DNA of 64,000 nucleotides from Pedobacter sp. JY14-1 (GCF_029269825.1 NZ_JARJHU010000008.1:372001-436000); one strand, 5' to 3'. Positions 16,737 through 26,281 are shown, counted from the first letter of the stretch. Numbers and translations: made by a program. Notes: a model not told the origin generated them from the sequence alone.

Positions 16737-17924
16737 ATGAAGAAAATCTATCTCCACGTTGCCGCGATGCTCCTGAGTATCGCCGCCGCACATGGCCAAA
16801 ACACCATGCAGGACACCTCATCATACAGATCAAGGAAACTGAAGCTGGAAGAAGTAAATTTTGTGTCTGCCTATTACAGTCAGGACGGTAACCATTCTGC
16901 CGTTACCGGTGGCATAGGGACCGAGAAGCTGACGGACTTTGCCAACACCTTCGACCTCCAGCTATCAAGGTATTCCCGCAACGGCAGGAAAAACAACTAT
17001 ACTTTCGAACTGGGGATAGACCACTACAGCTCTGCCTCTTCGGATAAAATTGATCCCGCTACCCTGTCTTCCGCCTCCAGTGCCGATACCCGCATTTATC
17101 CCTCACTGGACTGGACCCGCACCAATGAAAAAACCGGAAATTCCTTTGGCTTTACTGCGTCCTATTCCGGGGAATACGACTATCAGTCGATCGGCGGTGC
17201 ATTTCACCTCAGCAGACTATCGAAAGACAAGAACACGCAGTTTGACTGGCGTGTACAGGCATTCTTAGATACGTGGACGGTAATTCTTCCTGTTGAACTC
17301 CGGGCGGGCAACCGGGAACATGAAGGTTCCAGTCCAAGAAACTCGTTCAGCAGTTCAATTTCGCTTTCGCAGGTGATCAGCCAGCGTTTGCAGGGAGAAC
17401 TGGTCCTGGAACCTGCTTACCAGCATGGCCTTCTTGCCACCAGGTATCAGCGCAATTATTTCACGGACGGTTCTGTGCAGGCGGAAACCCTCCCTTCCGA
17501 CAGGTATAAGCTCCCTGTCGCGTTACGACTAAACTATTTCCTGGCAGACCGCTTTATCCTGAGAACTTTTTACCGGTATTATATGGACAGCTGGGGCATC
17601 AGGGCACACACTGCCGAACTGGAAACCCCTGTCAAACTCAGCCCGTTTTTTTCGGTAAGCCCGTTCTACCGGTACAGCCAGCAGTCCGGCGCCCGTTATT
17701 TCGCTCCTTATGGTCAGCACCAGAATGGCGAAAGGTATTTCACCAGCGACTATGATCTGTCTGGCCTGAACAGCAGTTTTTTCGGCGCAGGCATCAGGAT
17801 CGTACCGCCAAAGGGCGTATTGGGCTGGCAGCGGCTGAATGCACTGGAGCTCAGGTACGGACATTACCTGAGATCAAATGGCCTGGCATCGAACATCGTG
17901 AGCCTGAATCTGAAATTTAAGTAA
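16737..17924 (+). CDS. DUF3570 outer-membrane beta-barrel protein
   Basis: The 395-residue protein has a signal peptide (~1-20, ending AAHGQ). The rest is a run of alternating amphipathic strands rich in Tyr, Ser and Arg, ending in SNIVSLNLKFK with a hydrophobic-aromatic last strand, as in outer-membrane barrels. DUF3570 has no established function. It is the last gene of the ApbE-thioredoxin-DUF4266 set, and the four gene types recur together in other bacteria as I recall. A role as outer-membrane partner of the small lipoprotein is plausible. Confidence 0.82.
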   Translation: MKKIYLHVAAMLLSIAAAHGQNTMQDTSSYRSRKLKLEEVNFVSAYYSQDGNHSAVTGGIGTEKLTDFANTFDLQLSRYSRNGRKNNYTFELGIDHYSSASSDKIDPATLSSASSADTRIYPSLDWTRTNEKTGNSFGFTASYSGEYDYQSIGGAFHLSRLSKDKNTQFDWRVQAFLDTWTVILPVELRAGNREHEGSSPRNSFSSSISLSQVISQRLQGELVLEPAYQHGLLATRYQRNYFTDGSVQAETLPSDRYKLPVALRLNYFLADRFILRTFYRYYMDSWGIRAHTAELETPVKLSPFFSVSPFYRYSQQSGARYFAPYGQHQNGERYFTSDYDLSGLNSSFFGAGIRIVPPKGVLGWQRLNALELRYGHYLRSNGLASNIVSLNLKFK

Positions 17925-17974
17925 TATTTAGGGGGGCAGTGGCTGTGGGGATAATCATCTCCATGGCCTTTTGC

Positions 17975-20035
17975 TTATTTCAATTCATCCGAAAAACCTG
18001 CAGAAGGCGGGTTAAAGGCAGGCAGCGAGAAGAAAAAAGAGGTTCCCCTGTTTTCCTGGCTCTCTACCCAGATCCGCCCGCCATGGCTTTCGACGATCTC
18101 CCTGGTAATATACAATCCGAGACCGAGGCTCCCCTCGCCTTCTGTTCCTATGCGTCCTTTATCAGGGTTCAGATCGAATATAGAATCTAGGCGTTCTTGC
18201 GCTATACCGATACCGCTGTCCCGGATAGCTACGACCACCTCATGATCTGTATTTGAACATGAAACAAGAATTTCCGACCCCCTGTAGCTGTATTTAATCG
18301 CATTCGTCAGCAGGTTGTTGACGACCCTCCAGATTCGTTCCTCATTCACCATTACTTTTGCATCACCGGCACAACTCAGTTTAAGGGACAACTTTTTTGC
18401 ATCTGCCTTATATTGCATTAATCTGATGTTTTCTTTCAGCAGCGAGTAGATGCTGACGGCTTTACATGATTCCTGGTCTGATCCTGGTTCAATCTTGCTG
18501 AAGAGCAGTTCTTTGATAAGCGACTCCATTTGCTCCGCAGATCTGCCCATCATTTTCAGCAACTCCACGTCTTCGTCATCTCTATCCGGCTTATCCAGCA
18601 TCATGGAGGTAAACACCCGCATGGCACCCACGGGACTTCTAAGGTCATGTGCCATCATCCGCTTCAACCGGTCATTTTCCAGGCTGCTTTTTTCATAAGC
18701 ACCGACAACCACCTCAAGCTGCTGGTTATGCATTTTTACCTGTCTGTTCAGCCGTCTTAACCTTGCCTTACTCTTGTAAATTGTGATGGCGATGCCGGTA
18801 ATCAGCACACAGATCAATAACAATGCAGCAACGTAATACTTCTTATTACGATTGGCCTCAGTGAGCAGCGCAAGATCCAGGTTCTTGTCCAACAGCTCAA
18901 ATTCACTTTTCAGATCAGAATTCTTTATCGCTGTATTTTTCCTGCGCATGGCCAGATATCCGTCAACGAATCTTTCAAAAAGCTCACCGGAAGTTGCAAA
19001 TTGTCCTCTTACTTTAGCTATCCTTGCTTTCAGCAAGATAAACTCCAGTTTTCCAAGCTCATCCGGCAAAGCATCCATAGAACTGCTGATTTCCCGAACC
19101 AGGTGCTCCGCATCCGCCGTCCTTTGCATTTTAAGGAAAAGGTCTGCCAGTTTTATACGGGTTAACAATGCGTCCTGAGGCGCGTAACCTGGCTGACCAT
19201 TGATCCGGATATTGTACTGATAAGCTTCAACGGCCGCTTCCAGGCGGCCCAATTGCTGAAGCGCATAGCCTTTATTGCCCATAATCACTGCACGGGCAAT
19301 CATCAGGTCCTTCTTCTGCTGCGCATCGGTGCCGGGGATCCGGTTCACGGCCTCTTCTGCCCGATTATAGTAAAACAAAGCAGTATCCGGAATACCCATG
19401 AACTGGTAACATAGTCCGATATTGTCTAAAGCGCCCTGAACCTTATAACTGAGCTGAAATGAAGCAGCCTCGGCGGGAACCACTTCTATTGCCCTGTTAT
19501 ACCAGGATATGGCCTCCCTGAACCTTGCCTGCCCATAATTGATGTTGGCGATCTGAGCATAAACATCATATTCTACAGCCATCTGGTCGCGTTCAGCAGA
19601 CAGCGATTTGGCAATTGATTTTGCTTCGTAGTAAGACTGATAAGCTTCGTCATACCTTTTCAGCGATAATAAGGCCTCACCCTTGTTGAGATAGGCCTGC
19701 GCCAGCTTTGGCCGCCACCCTGAACCTCTGGCAAATCGGAGCATTAAAATTGTGCTGTCCGCATAGAACAACGTCTTCAGCACCTCTTTTTTTACATAGA
19801 AATACTGACGGTTAAACTCATATCCAAGATACCTGTTGTAAAGATTCTGCTGATTGAGCTTGCTGAACCCCGCCAGAAAAACTGATCTTGCACTGTCGGG
19901 ATTTTTACTGAGTAACCCAATTCCATGGTAAAATGACTGTTCGCCTTTCAGGTCTTTTTCCCAGGTTTCCTGATTTCGACACGAAATGCCTAAGGAAATG
20001 AGCAGAATCGATAAGTAAAAAAGACTTTTGGGCAT
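17975..20035 (-). CDS. TPR-repeat lipoprotein sensor histidine kinase
   Basis: The 686-residue protein begins with a lipoprotein-like signal (LLISLGISCRNQ). A periplasmic region of tetratricopeptide repeats (~60-370) follows, then one transmembrane helix (~395-415), a coiled coil, a HisKA segment with MMAHDLRSPVGAM (~465) and a HATPase domain ending SLGLGLYITREIVESHGGRIWVES. This architecture is frequent in Bacteroidota, where TPRs sense an unknown cue. No response regulator is adjacent. The gene is convergent with DUF3570, with about 50 bases between the stops. Confidence 0.88.
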   Translation of the reverse strand: MPKSLFYLSILLISLGISCRNQETWEKDLKGEQSFYHGIGLLSKNPDSARSVFLAGFSKLNQQNLYNRYLGYEFNRQYFYVKKEVLKTLFYADSTILMLRFARGSGWRPKLAQAYLNKGEALLSLKRYDEAYQSYYEAKSIAKSLSAERDQMAVEYDVYAQIANINYGQARFREAISWYNRAIEVVPAEAASFQLSYKVQGALDNIGLCYQFMGIPDTALFYYNRAEEAVNRIPGTDAQQKKDLMIARAVIMGNKGYALQQLGRLEAAVEAYQYNIRINGQPGYAPQDALLTRIKLADLFLKMQRTADAEHLVREISSSMDALPDELGKLEFILLKARIAKVRGQFATSGELFERFVDGYLAMRRKNTAIKNSDLKSEFELLDKNLDLALLTEANRNKKYYVAALLLICVLITGIAITIYKSKARLRRLNRQVKMHNQQLEVVVGAYEKSSLENDRLKRMMAHDLRSPVGAMRVFTSMMLDKPDRDDEDVELLKMMGRSAEQMESLIKELLFSKIEPGSDQESCKAVSIYSLLKENIRLMQYKADAKKLSLKLSCAGDAKVMVNEERIWRVVNNLLTNAIKYSYRGSEILVSCSNTDHEVVVAIRDSGIGIAQERLDSIFDLNPDKGRIGTEGEGSLGLGLYITREIVESHGGRIWVESQENRGTSFFFSLPAFNPPSAGFSDELK

Positions 20036-20085
20036 CTAGTACTTCGTGTGAAACATGAACAAATATGCTAGAATACCCGGCAAAA

Positions 20086-22404
20086 TCATAATTTTCGATA
20101 TCCTAGATGAATTTCATCTTCCGGGCCCTTGTAATCACCGGTTAACCTAATTTGGTAAAGTTGTTTCTGCCTTGCAGACAGTACCTCTTCGATACGGTAG
20201 ACATCATCGACATCGATACCGTATTTCTCATCAATATGGGCATTGGCACCTTTTACCTTCGCAATGGTCTGCTGCTTAAAAAATGTCGTAGACTTGGACG
20301 CATTGAGTGCATTTCTGCGGTCTGTCTGAACGGTAAGCAGCGTGTAATGCTGCTCTTCCAGTTTACCTGACTGGTAACCGCCAAGGTTAATGAAAAACAG
20401 CCGCGGAGCCGACTGTTCGGGTGCCCCGCTTTCCCTGGCATCAATTTCAACGCCGAACCCCTCTACGTTCGTCACTTCCCGCCAGCCATCAATATGCAGT
20501 GAATTCCCTGCTTCCGGCCAAAAAGCCTTCATCTCGGGCACAAGTGCTTCCAGGCTGGTTGCAATCCCAAAAAAGAAATCATGTTGCTCAATGACGCGAC
20601 CGGGCGCCTTGGAGCCGAGCAGGACCATATATAGTTTAAGGCCCTTTGTTTCCGCACCCTGAACTTCAGGGGCTTCTACCCCTGCATCCGTATTTAGCAG
20701 GCGCCCGACGATCCTTGCGGAAGCCGCCTCGCAAAAATCCAGGCCGGAGTAGTCCGGATTAAAACCGCCGATAAAAGGAACTGCCATTACATAGATCCGT
20801 TCGTTAACGGCATTGTACGCATCCAGCGCCTGGAAAAAATCATTTATCGCGATTCCTGGCACCTCCAGATAGTATTTCCTGTCTGGCTGTAAGGCAACCT
20901 GTGCCTGGCCTGCATCCATCATTGCCTTTGCCTGCTGCTGGTCGCGGAACCGTAACCTTGCCTTACTGAAGGTACGATTCTCAATAAGGCTTTTATAGGG
21001 AATGTCTTCATAAGCCAGATGAGGCTGGCCGATGCAGTCGATAAATGTCTGGTAATGTTTTTCCTGTAAAGTGCCCGATTCGTCGGTATACCGGTAGACA
21101 GCGCCGCCGTTCTCGCCAGGTATCACTTCACTTTCGTCACCTACAGCGACCATGCTTAACCGACCGGCAGTGTATAGGGCCATGAGGGTTTCGGCCGAGC
21201 TTTGAGGAACGAAAGCAATGACTACCGAAATGAGCGGCATCAGCACTTGACGGAGTCTGATCATGTCCTCTGCAGAAAAATACTTAGCGGGATAGTTCAT
21301 CGTAAAACTCAGTACGGCCAGCATTTCCTTCCAGTACACAGACTCTCGCCTTTTCATGGACTTTTCCGCTTCACGGTATTCCGCTTTCAGCAGCTCGAAC
21401 GGGTCAATCTTTTCCCGCAATTCCATGACCAGGGCAACAAACGCTTCCATGCTGAGGTCTCTGATCCTTTCATAAAAATCTGGGTCCTGCTTCCGGATGG
21501 CTTCTTTGAAGTTCTGTTCAAATACATAGTCAAGCTCCAGAAAACCGTCATTCTGTTCGCGGTTGACCCTGATTTGTTCTGCGCTGAGCAAGGTATCTTT
21601 TCCAAGGTGAGTATCTTCCAGATGAAAGCGTACGGCAGGGAGCAATCCGTTTCTCGAATGCATCACGACACGGAAGTCAGGACTGTCTGTATTGGCGATA
21701 AATTCCAATTCACCTTTTGCGTTGCGTCCGAAACTTCCGTTGTGTCGTGCCAGGGTACGGATCGCATCGATCGCAGTCAGCGATGAACCGCGTACTGCGA
21801 TGGCGTGGTTCGCTTTGAAAGCGATCTTCGCCGGCGGATAAGGCGAATCAAACCATCCGGGCACCAGGCCTTCTTGGTTTTTCGGCCATAAGTGGCCGGT
21901 ACAAATAACCACACGGTCAAAGGTATGCGCCTTTCCGCAGGAAATGACCTGCACCTTTCCCTCCCGGGGCTGGTCAACCACATCTTCGACCGGGCTGTTG
22001 TAAAGAATTTCTGTCTGTATTCCCTTTTCCCGCGCCATTTTCTGCAGCAGCTTGAACTGAGCGGTAAGGTATTGCCCGAAAAGCAGGCGCGGAAGGACTT
22101 TGTATTCGTTGAACCTGGAGGGATCGATATGATATTTATTCAGGGTATCGGCCGATACCGTCTGGATCCATTCAGATATGGGCGTAACCAGCTCAGGTAT
22201 TTCATTGCCGGATACATTGGTGATGTGTTCATCCGCAGCCCCAATATGACTATAAGGCATCCCGCAACCGAGACAAGCTTCCTTTTCGAATATCGTGATG
22301 ACCGCGTGCGTTGCGCCAGCCTCAATCAGCCGTTTGAACATAAAAAGCCCGCTCGGACCACCACCAAGAATGGCGACATCGAGTTTTTCGATTTGTTTTT
22401 CCAC
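20086..22404 (-). CDS. FAD/NAD(P)-binding protein (NAD_binding_9 type)
   Basis: The 772-residue cytoplasmic protein starts with a Rossmann motif LDVAILGGGPSGLFMFKRL and continues with CGMPYS and VVICTGHL, typical of the FAD-NAD(P)-binding family (PF13454). Members act as putative monooxygenases or dehydrogenases with unknown substrates. The C-terminal ~200 residues are an extension that I do not recognise. It lies upstream of the TPR kinase on the same strand with a 50-base gap, so linkage is possible. It is divergent from the DUF2383 gene. Confidence 0.75.
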   Translation of the reverse strand: MEKQIEKLDVAILGGGPSGLFMFKRLIEAGATHAVITIFEKEACLGCGMPYSHIGAADEHITNVSGNEIPELVTPISEWIQTVSADTLNKYHIDPSRFNEYKVLPRLLFGQYLTAQFKLLQKMAREKGIQTEILYNSPVEDVVDQPREGKVQVISCGKAHTFDRVVICTGHLWPKNQEGLVPGWFDSPYPPAKIAFKANHAIAVRGSSLTAIDAIRTLARHNGSFGRNAKGELEFIANTDSPDFRVVMHSRNGLLPAVRFHLEDTHLGKDTLLSAEQIRVNREQNDGFLELDYVFEQNFKEAIRKQDPDFYERIRDLSMEAFVALVMELREKIDPFELLKAEYREAEKSMKRRESVYWKEMLAVLSFTMNYPAKYFSAEDMIRLRQVLMPLISVVIAFVPQSSAETLMALYTAGRLSMVAVGDESEVIPGENGGAVYRYTDESGTLQEKHYQTFIDCIGQPHLAYEDIPYKSLIENRTFSKARLRFRDQQQAKAMMDAGQAQVALQPDRKYYLEVPGIAINDFFQALDAYNAVNERIYVMAVPFIGGFNPDYSGLDFCEAASARIVGRLLNTDAGVEAPEVQGAETKGLKLYMVLLGSKAPGRVIEQHDFFFGIATSLEALVPEMKAFWPEAGNSLHIDGWREVTNVEGFGVEIDARESGAPEQSAPRLFFINLGGYQSGKLEEQHYTLLTVQTDRRNALNASKSTTFFKQQTIAKVKGANAHIDEKYGIDVDDVYRIEEVLSARQKQLYQIRLTGDYKGPEDEIHLGYRKL

Positions 22405-22522
22405 TTTGATACTTTCCGGTAGAAACCGAAATCCTGTTTAAATTGTTTGACCGGGGTATTGTCGAAGTTATCCAAACATTACCGGCAGTTCGCCTGTTCT
22501 TCATGCTCAAATACAATTACCT

Positions 22523-22978
22523 ATGGAAACTACAGAAAAAACAATCGACGTATTGCAAGACCTGATCGAGATCAACAACGACAGGGTTGCCGGATTTGAA
22601 AAAGTACTGGCCGACATTAATGATGAAAACATAGACCTGAAGACACTGTTCCAGGAATATGCCACCCAAAGCCGCAAGTTCAGCCAGGAGCTGACCGCAG
22701 TTACCGCAGTACGCGGAGGTGAGGCTGAAACCGGAAACAGCGTTGCCGGAACCTTGCACCGTGCATGGATCGATGTAAAGGCGCTGTTTGGCGGTTCGGA
22801 CAGGGAAAGCATCCTGAACGAAGCAGAACGCGGTGAAGATGCCATCAAAAAAGCTTATGAGACCGCGGTTACCGATGGCAACCTTAACGGAGAAGCTTTG
22901 TCATTGGTGACCCGTCAGGCCCAGGAGATCAGGTCGGCCCACGACAAGATCAAGGCCCTGAGAGACATCTCGAAATAA
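22523..22978 (+). CDS. DUF2383 / PA2169-type four-helix-bundle protein
   Basis: The 151-residue soluble protein is almost wholly helical, starting METTEKTIDVLQDLIEINND and containing the pattern GEAETGNSVAGTLHRAWIDVK. This is typical of the ferritin-like DUF2383 family (PA2169). Function is unknown. Homologues are often stress-linked and carry acidic/His residues in a ferritin-like bundle. A strong terminator follows the gene, so it is monocistronic. Confidence 0.82.
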   Translation: METTEKTIDVLQDLIEINNDRVAGFEKVLADINDENIDLKTLFQEYATQSRKFSQELTAVTAVRGGEAETGNSVAGTLHRAWIDVKALFGGSDRESILNEAERGEDAIKKAYETAVTDGNLNGEALSLVTRQAQEIRSAHDKIKALRDISK

Positions 22979-23009
22979 GACTCGAAACGACATCGATAAA
23001 GTGCCAGAG

Positions 23010-23043
23010 GCCTGTTCAAAACCTGGACAGGCTTTGTTTTTTT
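23010..23043 (+). terminator. Rho-independent terminator after DUF2383 gene
   Basis: GCCTGTTC (23010-23017) pairs with GGACAGGC (23025-23032), eight pairs with one G-T, with a seven-base loop and a TTTG plus T7 tail. It insulates the following phosphonate locus from the left-hand genes. Confidence 0.8.
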
Positions 23044-23109
23044 GCAGTCAGAAATCCCATGCATTTGATCAATCTTAACTGAAATTTAACAACGCATTTG
23101 TTTATCTGC

Positions 23110-23136
23110 AATAAAATATGTTTAGTTTTGCTAAAC
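23110..23136 (+). promoter_or_regulatory. Shared 27-bp operator/promoter, copy 1 (HAD hydrolase)
   Basis: This site fits AATAAA-N4-GTTTA-N3-TTGCT-N-AAC, as do the two sites at 26297-26323 and 43071-43097 (minus strand). It includes a perfect -7 box TAGTTTTG (23123-23130) and sits in a 9-bp inverted repeat, TATGTTTAG (23117-23125) with CTAAACATA (23131-23139). TTTG at 23098-23101 is a plausible -33 element. A repressor bound here would cover the promoter. Confidence 0.7.
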
Positions 23137-23147
23137 ATACCGAATTT

Positions 23148-23837
23148 ATGAGCATGAAAATTAAGATGGTTGTTTTTGACATGGCGGGTACTACCGTTAA
23201 CGAAAACAATATTGTTTACAAGACCGTACAGAAAACCATTAATGATGCAGGGTTCAATTTAACCCTTGAACAGGTTTTAGCCGAAGGCGCGGGCAAAGAG
23301 AAGCTGCAAGCCATCACAGATATCTTAAAGGCTTATGCAAATATCACAAACGCGGAATTAGCTGATCGTATCTATCGCAATTTTTCCAGAAAACTTGACA
23401 AGGCTTATTCAACTTCCACCCTGTCGCAACAACCCAATACAAAAGAACTGTTTACGCTGTTGAAGCAACGCGATATCTACACGGTTTTGAATACCGGCTA
23501 CAGTCGCCCTGTTGCTCAAACCATCATTAACAAACTGGGATGGGTTGAAGGCGTGGACTACGATCTGCTGATCACCGCTACTGATGTTGCAGGCAGTCGC
23601 CCTGCACCTGATATGATTCAGCATGCAGCCGATCATTTTGGCATCAGCACTACAGAAGCAATCAAAGTAGGCGATTCCATTATTGATATTGAAGAAGGCA
23701 AAAATGCCAATTGCGCATTAAGCATAGGCATTACCACAGGAGCGCATACCGCCGAACAATTACAGTCCGCCAGGCCAGATTACATTATCGGCAACCTGAT
23801 GGAACTACTGCCGATCATCGTGTCGTACGGCGATTAG
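23148..23837 (+). CDS. Phosphonatase-like HAD hydrolase (TIGR03351 type)
   Basis: The product is about 229 residues from ATG 23148 (MSMKIKMVVFDMAGTTV). An upstream in-frame ATG at 23118 lies inside the operator and is rejected. The first HAD motif is DMAGT, not DxDxT, and the later conserved lysine is replaced by arginine (GSRPAPDM). Both are marks of the PhnX-like clade that splits the C-P bond of phosphonoacetaldehyde-like aldehydes. A cap-domain lysine in GAGKEKLQAI could serve as Schiff-base residue. The final motif is KVGDSIIDIEEG. It is convergent with the FAD oxidase gene and overlaps its 3' end by 33 bases. Confidence 0.85.
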   Translation: MSMKIKMVVFDMAGTTVNENNIVYKTVQKTINDAGFNLTLEQVLAEGAGKEKLQAITDILKAYANITNAELADRIYRNFSRKLDKAYSTSTLSQQPNTKELFTLLKQRDIYTVLNTGYSRPVAQTIINKLGWVEGVDYDLLITATDVAGSRPAPDMIQHAADHFGISTTEAIKVGDSIIDIEEGKNANCALSIGITTGAHTAEQLQSARPDYIIGNLMELLPIIVSYGD

Positions 23838-24944
23838 TTGTTCGCAAAGGCCGAAGGACAAGGTCATCCCGTTACCACCTAAACCGTTAATGATCGTCAC
23901 ATTTTCAGTTGGCTGAAGTACCAGTTCGGTTTTTCCATTGGTTAACTTGGGCAATATGCCGTGCCAGCTCTGCACCACATGCATATCTTTTAAACGGGTA
24001 AAGGTGCACAGGTAATCCAGGATCATTTTGTTGATGAAATCTTTGTCAAACGGATCATGAACGAGCCCGTATTCATGCGAGTCACCAACGGTTAATTCGC
24101 CTGTGTGGTTTTGCGAAGCCATAACGTGTATCCCCCACTTCAAATATTCGGCGTATTCATCGTTGTACCTTTCGCGCAGCAACGGCAGGGATGGCGCCAC
24201 CTGAAAACCAGGATAGTGTACCATCGATAAACTACCGCATAAGGAAGGGCCGATTCGCCAGCCGCCAGGCTGCGCGGCAATCCGCATCATTTGCAGCTTG
24301 CATTTCGTGATCGGTGCTTCAGCAAACAACTCCGGATAAAGTGTTTCAAACTCTACCCCACTGCATACATAAATTTCATCGGCTGTCCAGGTACGGCTGC
24401 CACTGCGCACCGTGTTGTCTTTTATTTCTGCTATTGCGGTGTTCCAGTGAAAGACGACACCGTATTTTTCGGCGAGATAACCTGCAATCTGCCCAACCGC
24501 CACACGCGATTCAACGATCATTTCTGTTCCGCTCCAAACAGCACCTTTCAGGCCATCAGGATTTACCGCAGGCGATTTGGCCAGTGTTTCTTCAGGCGTT
24601 AGTAAGGCAACGCCCCTGATATCTTTATTAATGTCTACGTATTCCTCCATGACACGCAGTTCATCGTCATGATAAGCCATGTGCAACGAACCCACCTCAT
24701 CATGCCATATACCGGCTTCACCAGCAATTTCCTTCCATATCTTCCGCGACAACATGGCGCGGTCAAATAACTCACCATTAGGTTGACCGATCGGCCAGAC
24801 CATCCCGAAATTACGTATAGATGCGCCTACCGCACGTTCGTTACGTTCAAATACCGTAACCTTAATGCCACGTAATGACAAAGCCCTGGCTGTTGCCAGC
24901 CCAACAATTCCTGCGCCTATAACAATGGCTGTTTTATTACTCAT
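23805..24944 (-). CDS. FAD-dependent aminophosphonate oxidase (TIGR03364 type)
   Basis: The 379-residue DAO-fold protein has the dinucleotide motif VIGAGIVGLATARAL at the start and a C-terminal IINGLGGNGMTLSFGL FAD contact. It matches the oxidoreductase family that accompanies TIGR03351 phosphonatase-like hydrolases. Related enzymes (PbfC/PbfD) deaminate 2-aminoethylphosphonate or its N-methyl form to phosphonoacetaldehyde. Its start overlaps the stop of the transporter gene by four bases (ATGA), which suggests translational coupling. The exact amine substrate cannot be read from the sequence. Confidence 0.85.
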   Translation of the reverse strand: MSNKTAIVIGAGIVGLATARALSLRGIKVTVFERNERAVGASIRNFGMVWPIGQPNGELFDRAMLSRKIWKEIAGEAGIWHDEVGSLHMAYHDDELRVMEEYVDINKDIRGVALLTPEETLAKSPAVNPDGLKGAVWSGTEMIVESRVAVGQIAGYLAEKYGVVFHWNTAIAEIKDNTVRSGSRTWTADEIYVCSGVEFETLYPELFAEAPITKCKLQMMRIAAQPGGWRIGPSLCGSLSMVHYPGFQVAPSLPLLRERYNDEYAEYLKWGIHVMASQNHTGELTVGDSHEYGLVHDPFDKDFINKMILDYLCTFTRLKDMHVVQSWHGILPKLTNGKTELVLQPTENVTIINGLGGNGMTLSFGLCEQLIAVRHDDRQ

Positions 24945-26281
24945 ATCGCTGATAATTTGATTGCTTTATTTTCGGTTTGTGCCTTGCGTCCGGTTTGTAA
25001 AAAGTAAACCAATGATATGGAGGCTGCGATGGCCCCGACAACCGACATCAGCAGCAGCCCGTTCTTAAAAAAATGCGCCCAACTGATCTCAGTGTTTCCA
25101 AATTCCTTAATCAGCAAAACACTGATACTACCCAGATACCCAATTGCGTCTGCGATGTACATGATAAAGCCGACGTTACTTTTATAGTTAAATGACGCGA
25201 TCATTCGTTCAAAAAAAATGGTGTTGTAGGGAACGTAGCCTGCATACAGGCCAAGTCCTGCCAATGTCATCCAGGTTACTGCGTTAATGGCTCCTTTTTC
25301 AAACAAGAGCGTAGATCCACCGGCTAGCAGACATCCGAAAATAATAAAAAGATGAATGATGCTGAAAGCCTGCAGATTGCTTTTCACCATGATCAGCAAA
25401 CTCATAGCGGTCAGTACGGCAATGGATATGATACTATCTATGTTGGCATAAATGCTGTTGCTGTTCACGCCCAGACCAGCCCATATTTCCACCTCAAAAT
25501 TGTCCCGGACGTCCCGCATAACCGTAAGCATCACATAAACAACTACAGTTAAAATAATACCCGGTAAAAAACTGGCTAAAAAAGCCCTGCGTTCCCGCCC
25601 GCTCATCGCTACCCGTTCTGTGCGTAGTTTTTTATCCTCCACAGAAGGCGGAGGAATAATCTCCAGTACCAACACAAACAACAGTAGCGGAATGACAAAG
25701 ATTGCACCTGTCAAGAAGGGCATATTGTATTCGCTGACATGGAAACTGGTAATGAGGACTCTGCCAATGGTCTTCACAAAACCAGAAGCAAAAATGAGAC
25801 TTGTTGATAAGACTGCAGCCATAAATTCAGTAGACCGCCGACCTTCGAGGTAGCTGAAAACCAGACCCCATATCATTCCCAATGGGAAACCATTAATAAA
25901 AAGAAATGGAATATTATAGGGAGCAGGAACTAATGCGAAGGCAAGCAGGGCTATCCAGGATATACCAATCAACAACAAAATGCTTTTACCCCGGCTCAGT
26001 GCCTTTACTTCCGCAATAAATTTAATACCGTAAAACTTGCTTAAAGTATACCCTAAAACCTGCGCAATGACCAGCCAGGCTTTATAATCAATATTCAAGA
26101 ATTCCAAACCCGAAAAACTCGCTGCTGCGAAGGCCTTCCGGAAAGCATACATCGACGTGTACGCACCAAATGCCGATATAGCAGCTAGAATAGTCAGCAC
26201 ACTATATGGTAGTTTAGCGACATGCTTTTTTAAAGATTTGACCCAATGAGAGCCCCGATCGGAATTTACAGCTTGAACCAT
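24941..26281 (-). CDS. DUF5690 family MFS-like transporter
   Basis: The product is about 446 residues from ATG 26281 (MVQAVNSDRGSHW). A TTG start at 26305 is rejected because it lies within an inverted repeat that overlaps the promoter. About twelve transmembrane helices are visible, with an early motif SAFGAYTSMYAFRKAFAAASF recalling organophosphate:phosphate antiporters. DUF5690 has no known substrate. Its coupling to the FAD oxidase and its copy of the locus operator make it the best candidate for inner-membrane uptake of an aminophosphonate. Confidence 0.8.
   Translation of the reverse strand: MVQAVNSDRGSHWVKSLKKHVAKLPYSVLTILAAISAFGAYTSMYAFRKAFAAASFSGLEFLNIDYKAWLVIAQVLGYTLSKFYGIKFIAEVKALSRGKSILLLIGISWIALLAFALVPAPYNIPFLFINGFPLGMIWGLVFSYLEGRRSTEFMAAVLSTSLIFASGFVKTIGRVLITSFHVSEYNMPFLTGAIFVIPLLLFVLVLEIIPPPSVEDKKLRTERVAMSGRERRAFLASFLPGIILTVVVYVMLTVMRDVRDNFEVEIWAGLGVNSNSIYANIDSIISIAVLTAMSLLIMVKSNLQAFSIIHLFIIFGCLLAGGSTLLFEKGAINAVTWMTLAGLGLYAGYVPYNTIFFERMIASFNYKSNVGFIMYIADAIGYLGSISVLLIKEFGNTEISWAHFFKNGLLLMSVVGAIAASISLVYFLQTGRKAQTENKAIKLSAI

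Noticed and set aside
21202..21786. A 194-codon open frame on the plus strand inside the FAD/NAD(P)-binding gene
   Set aside because: Antisense to a long conserved gene, with no domain or start signal.
23118..23147. Upstream in-frame ATG of the HAD gene
   Set aside because: It lies inside the -7 box and operator, and adds residues absent from the family.
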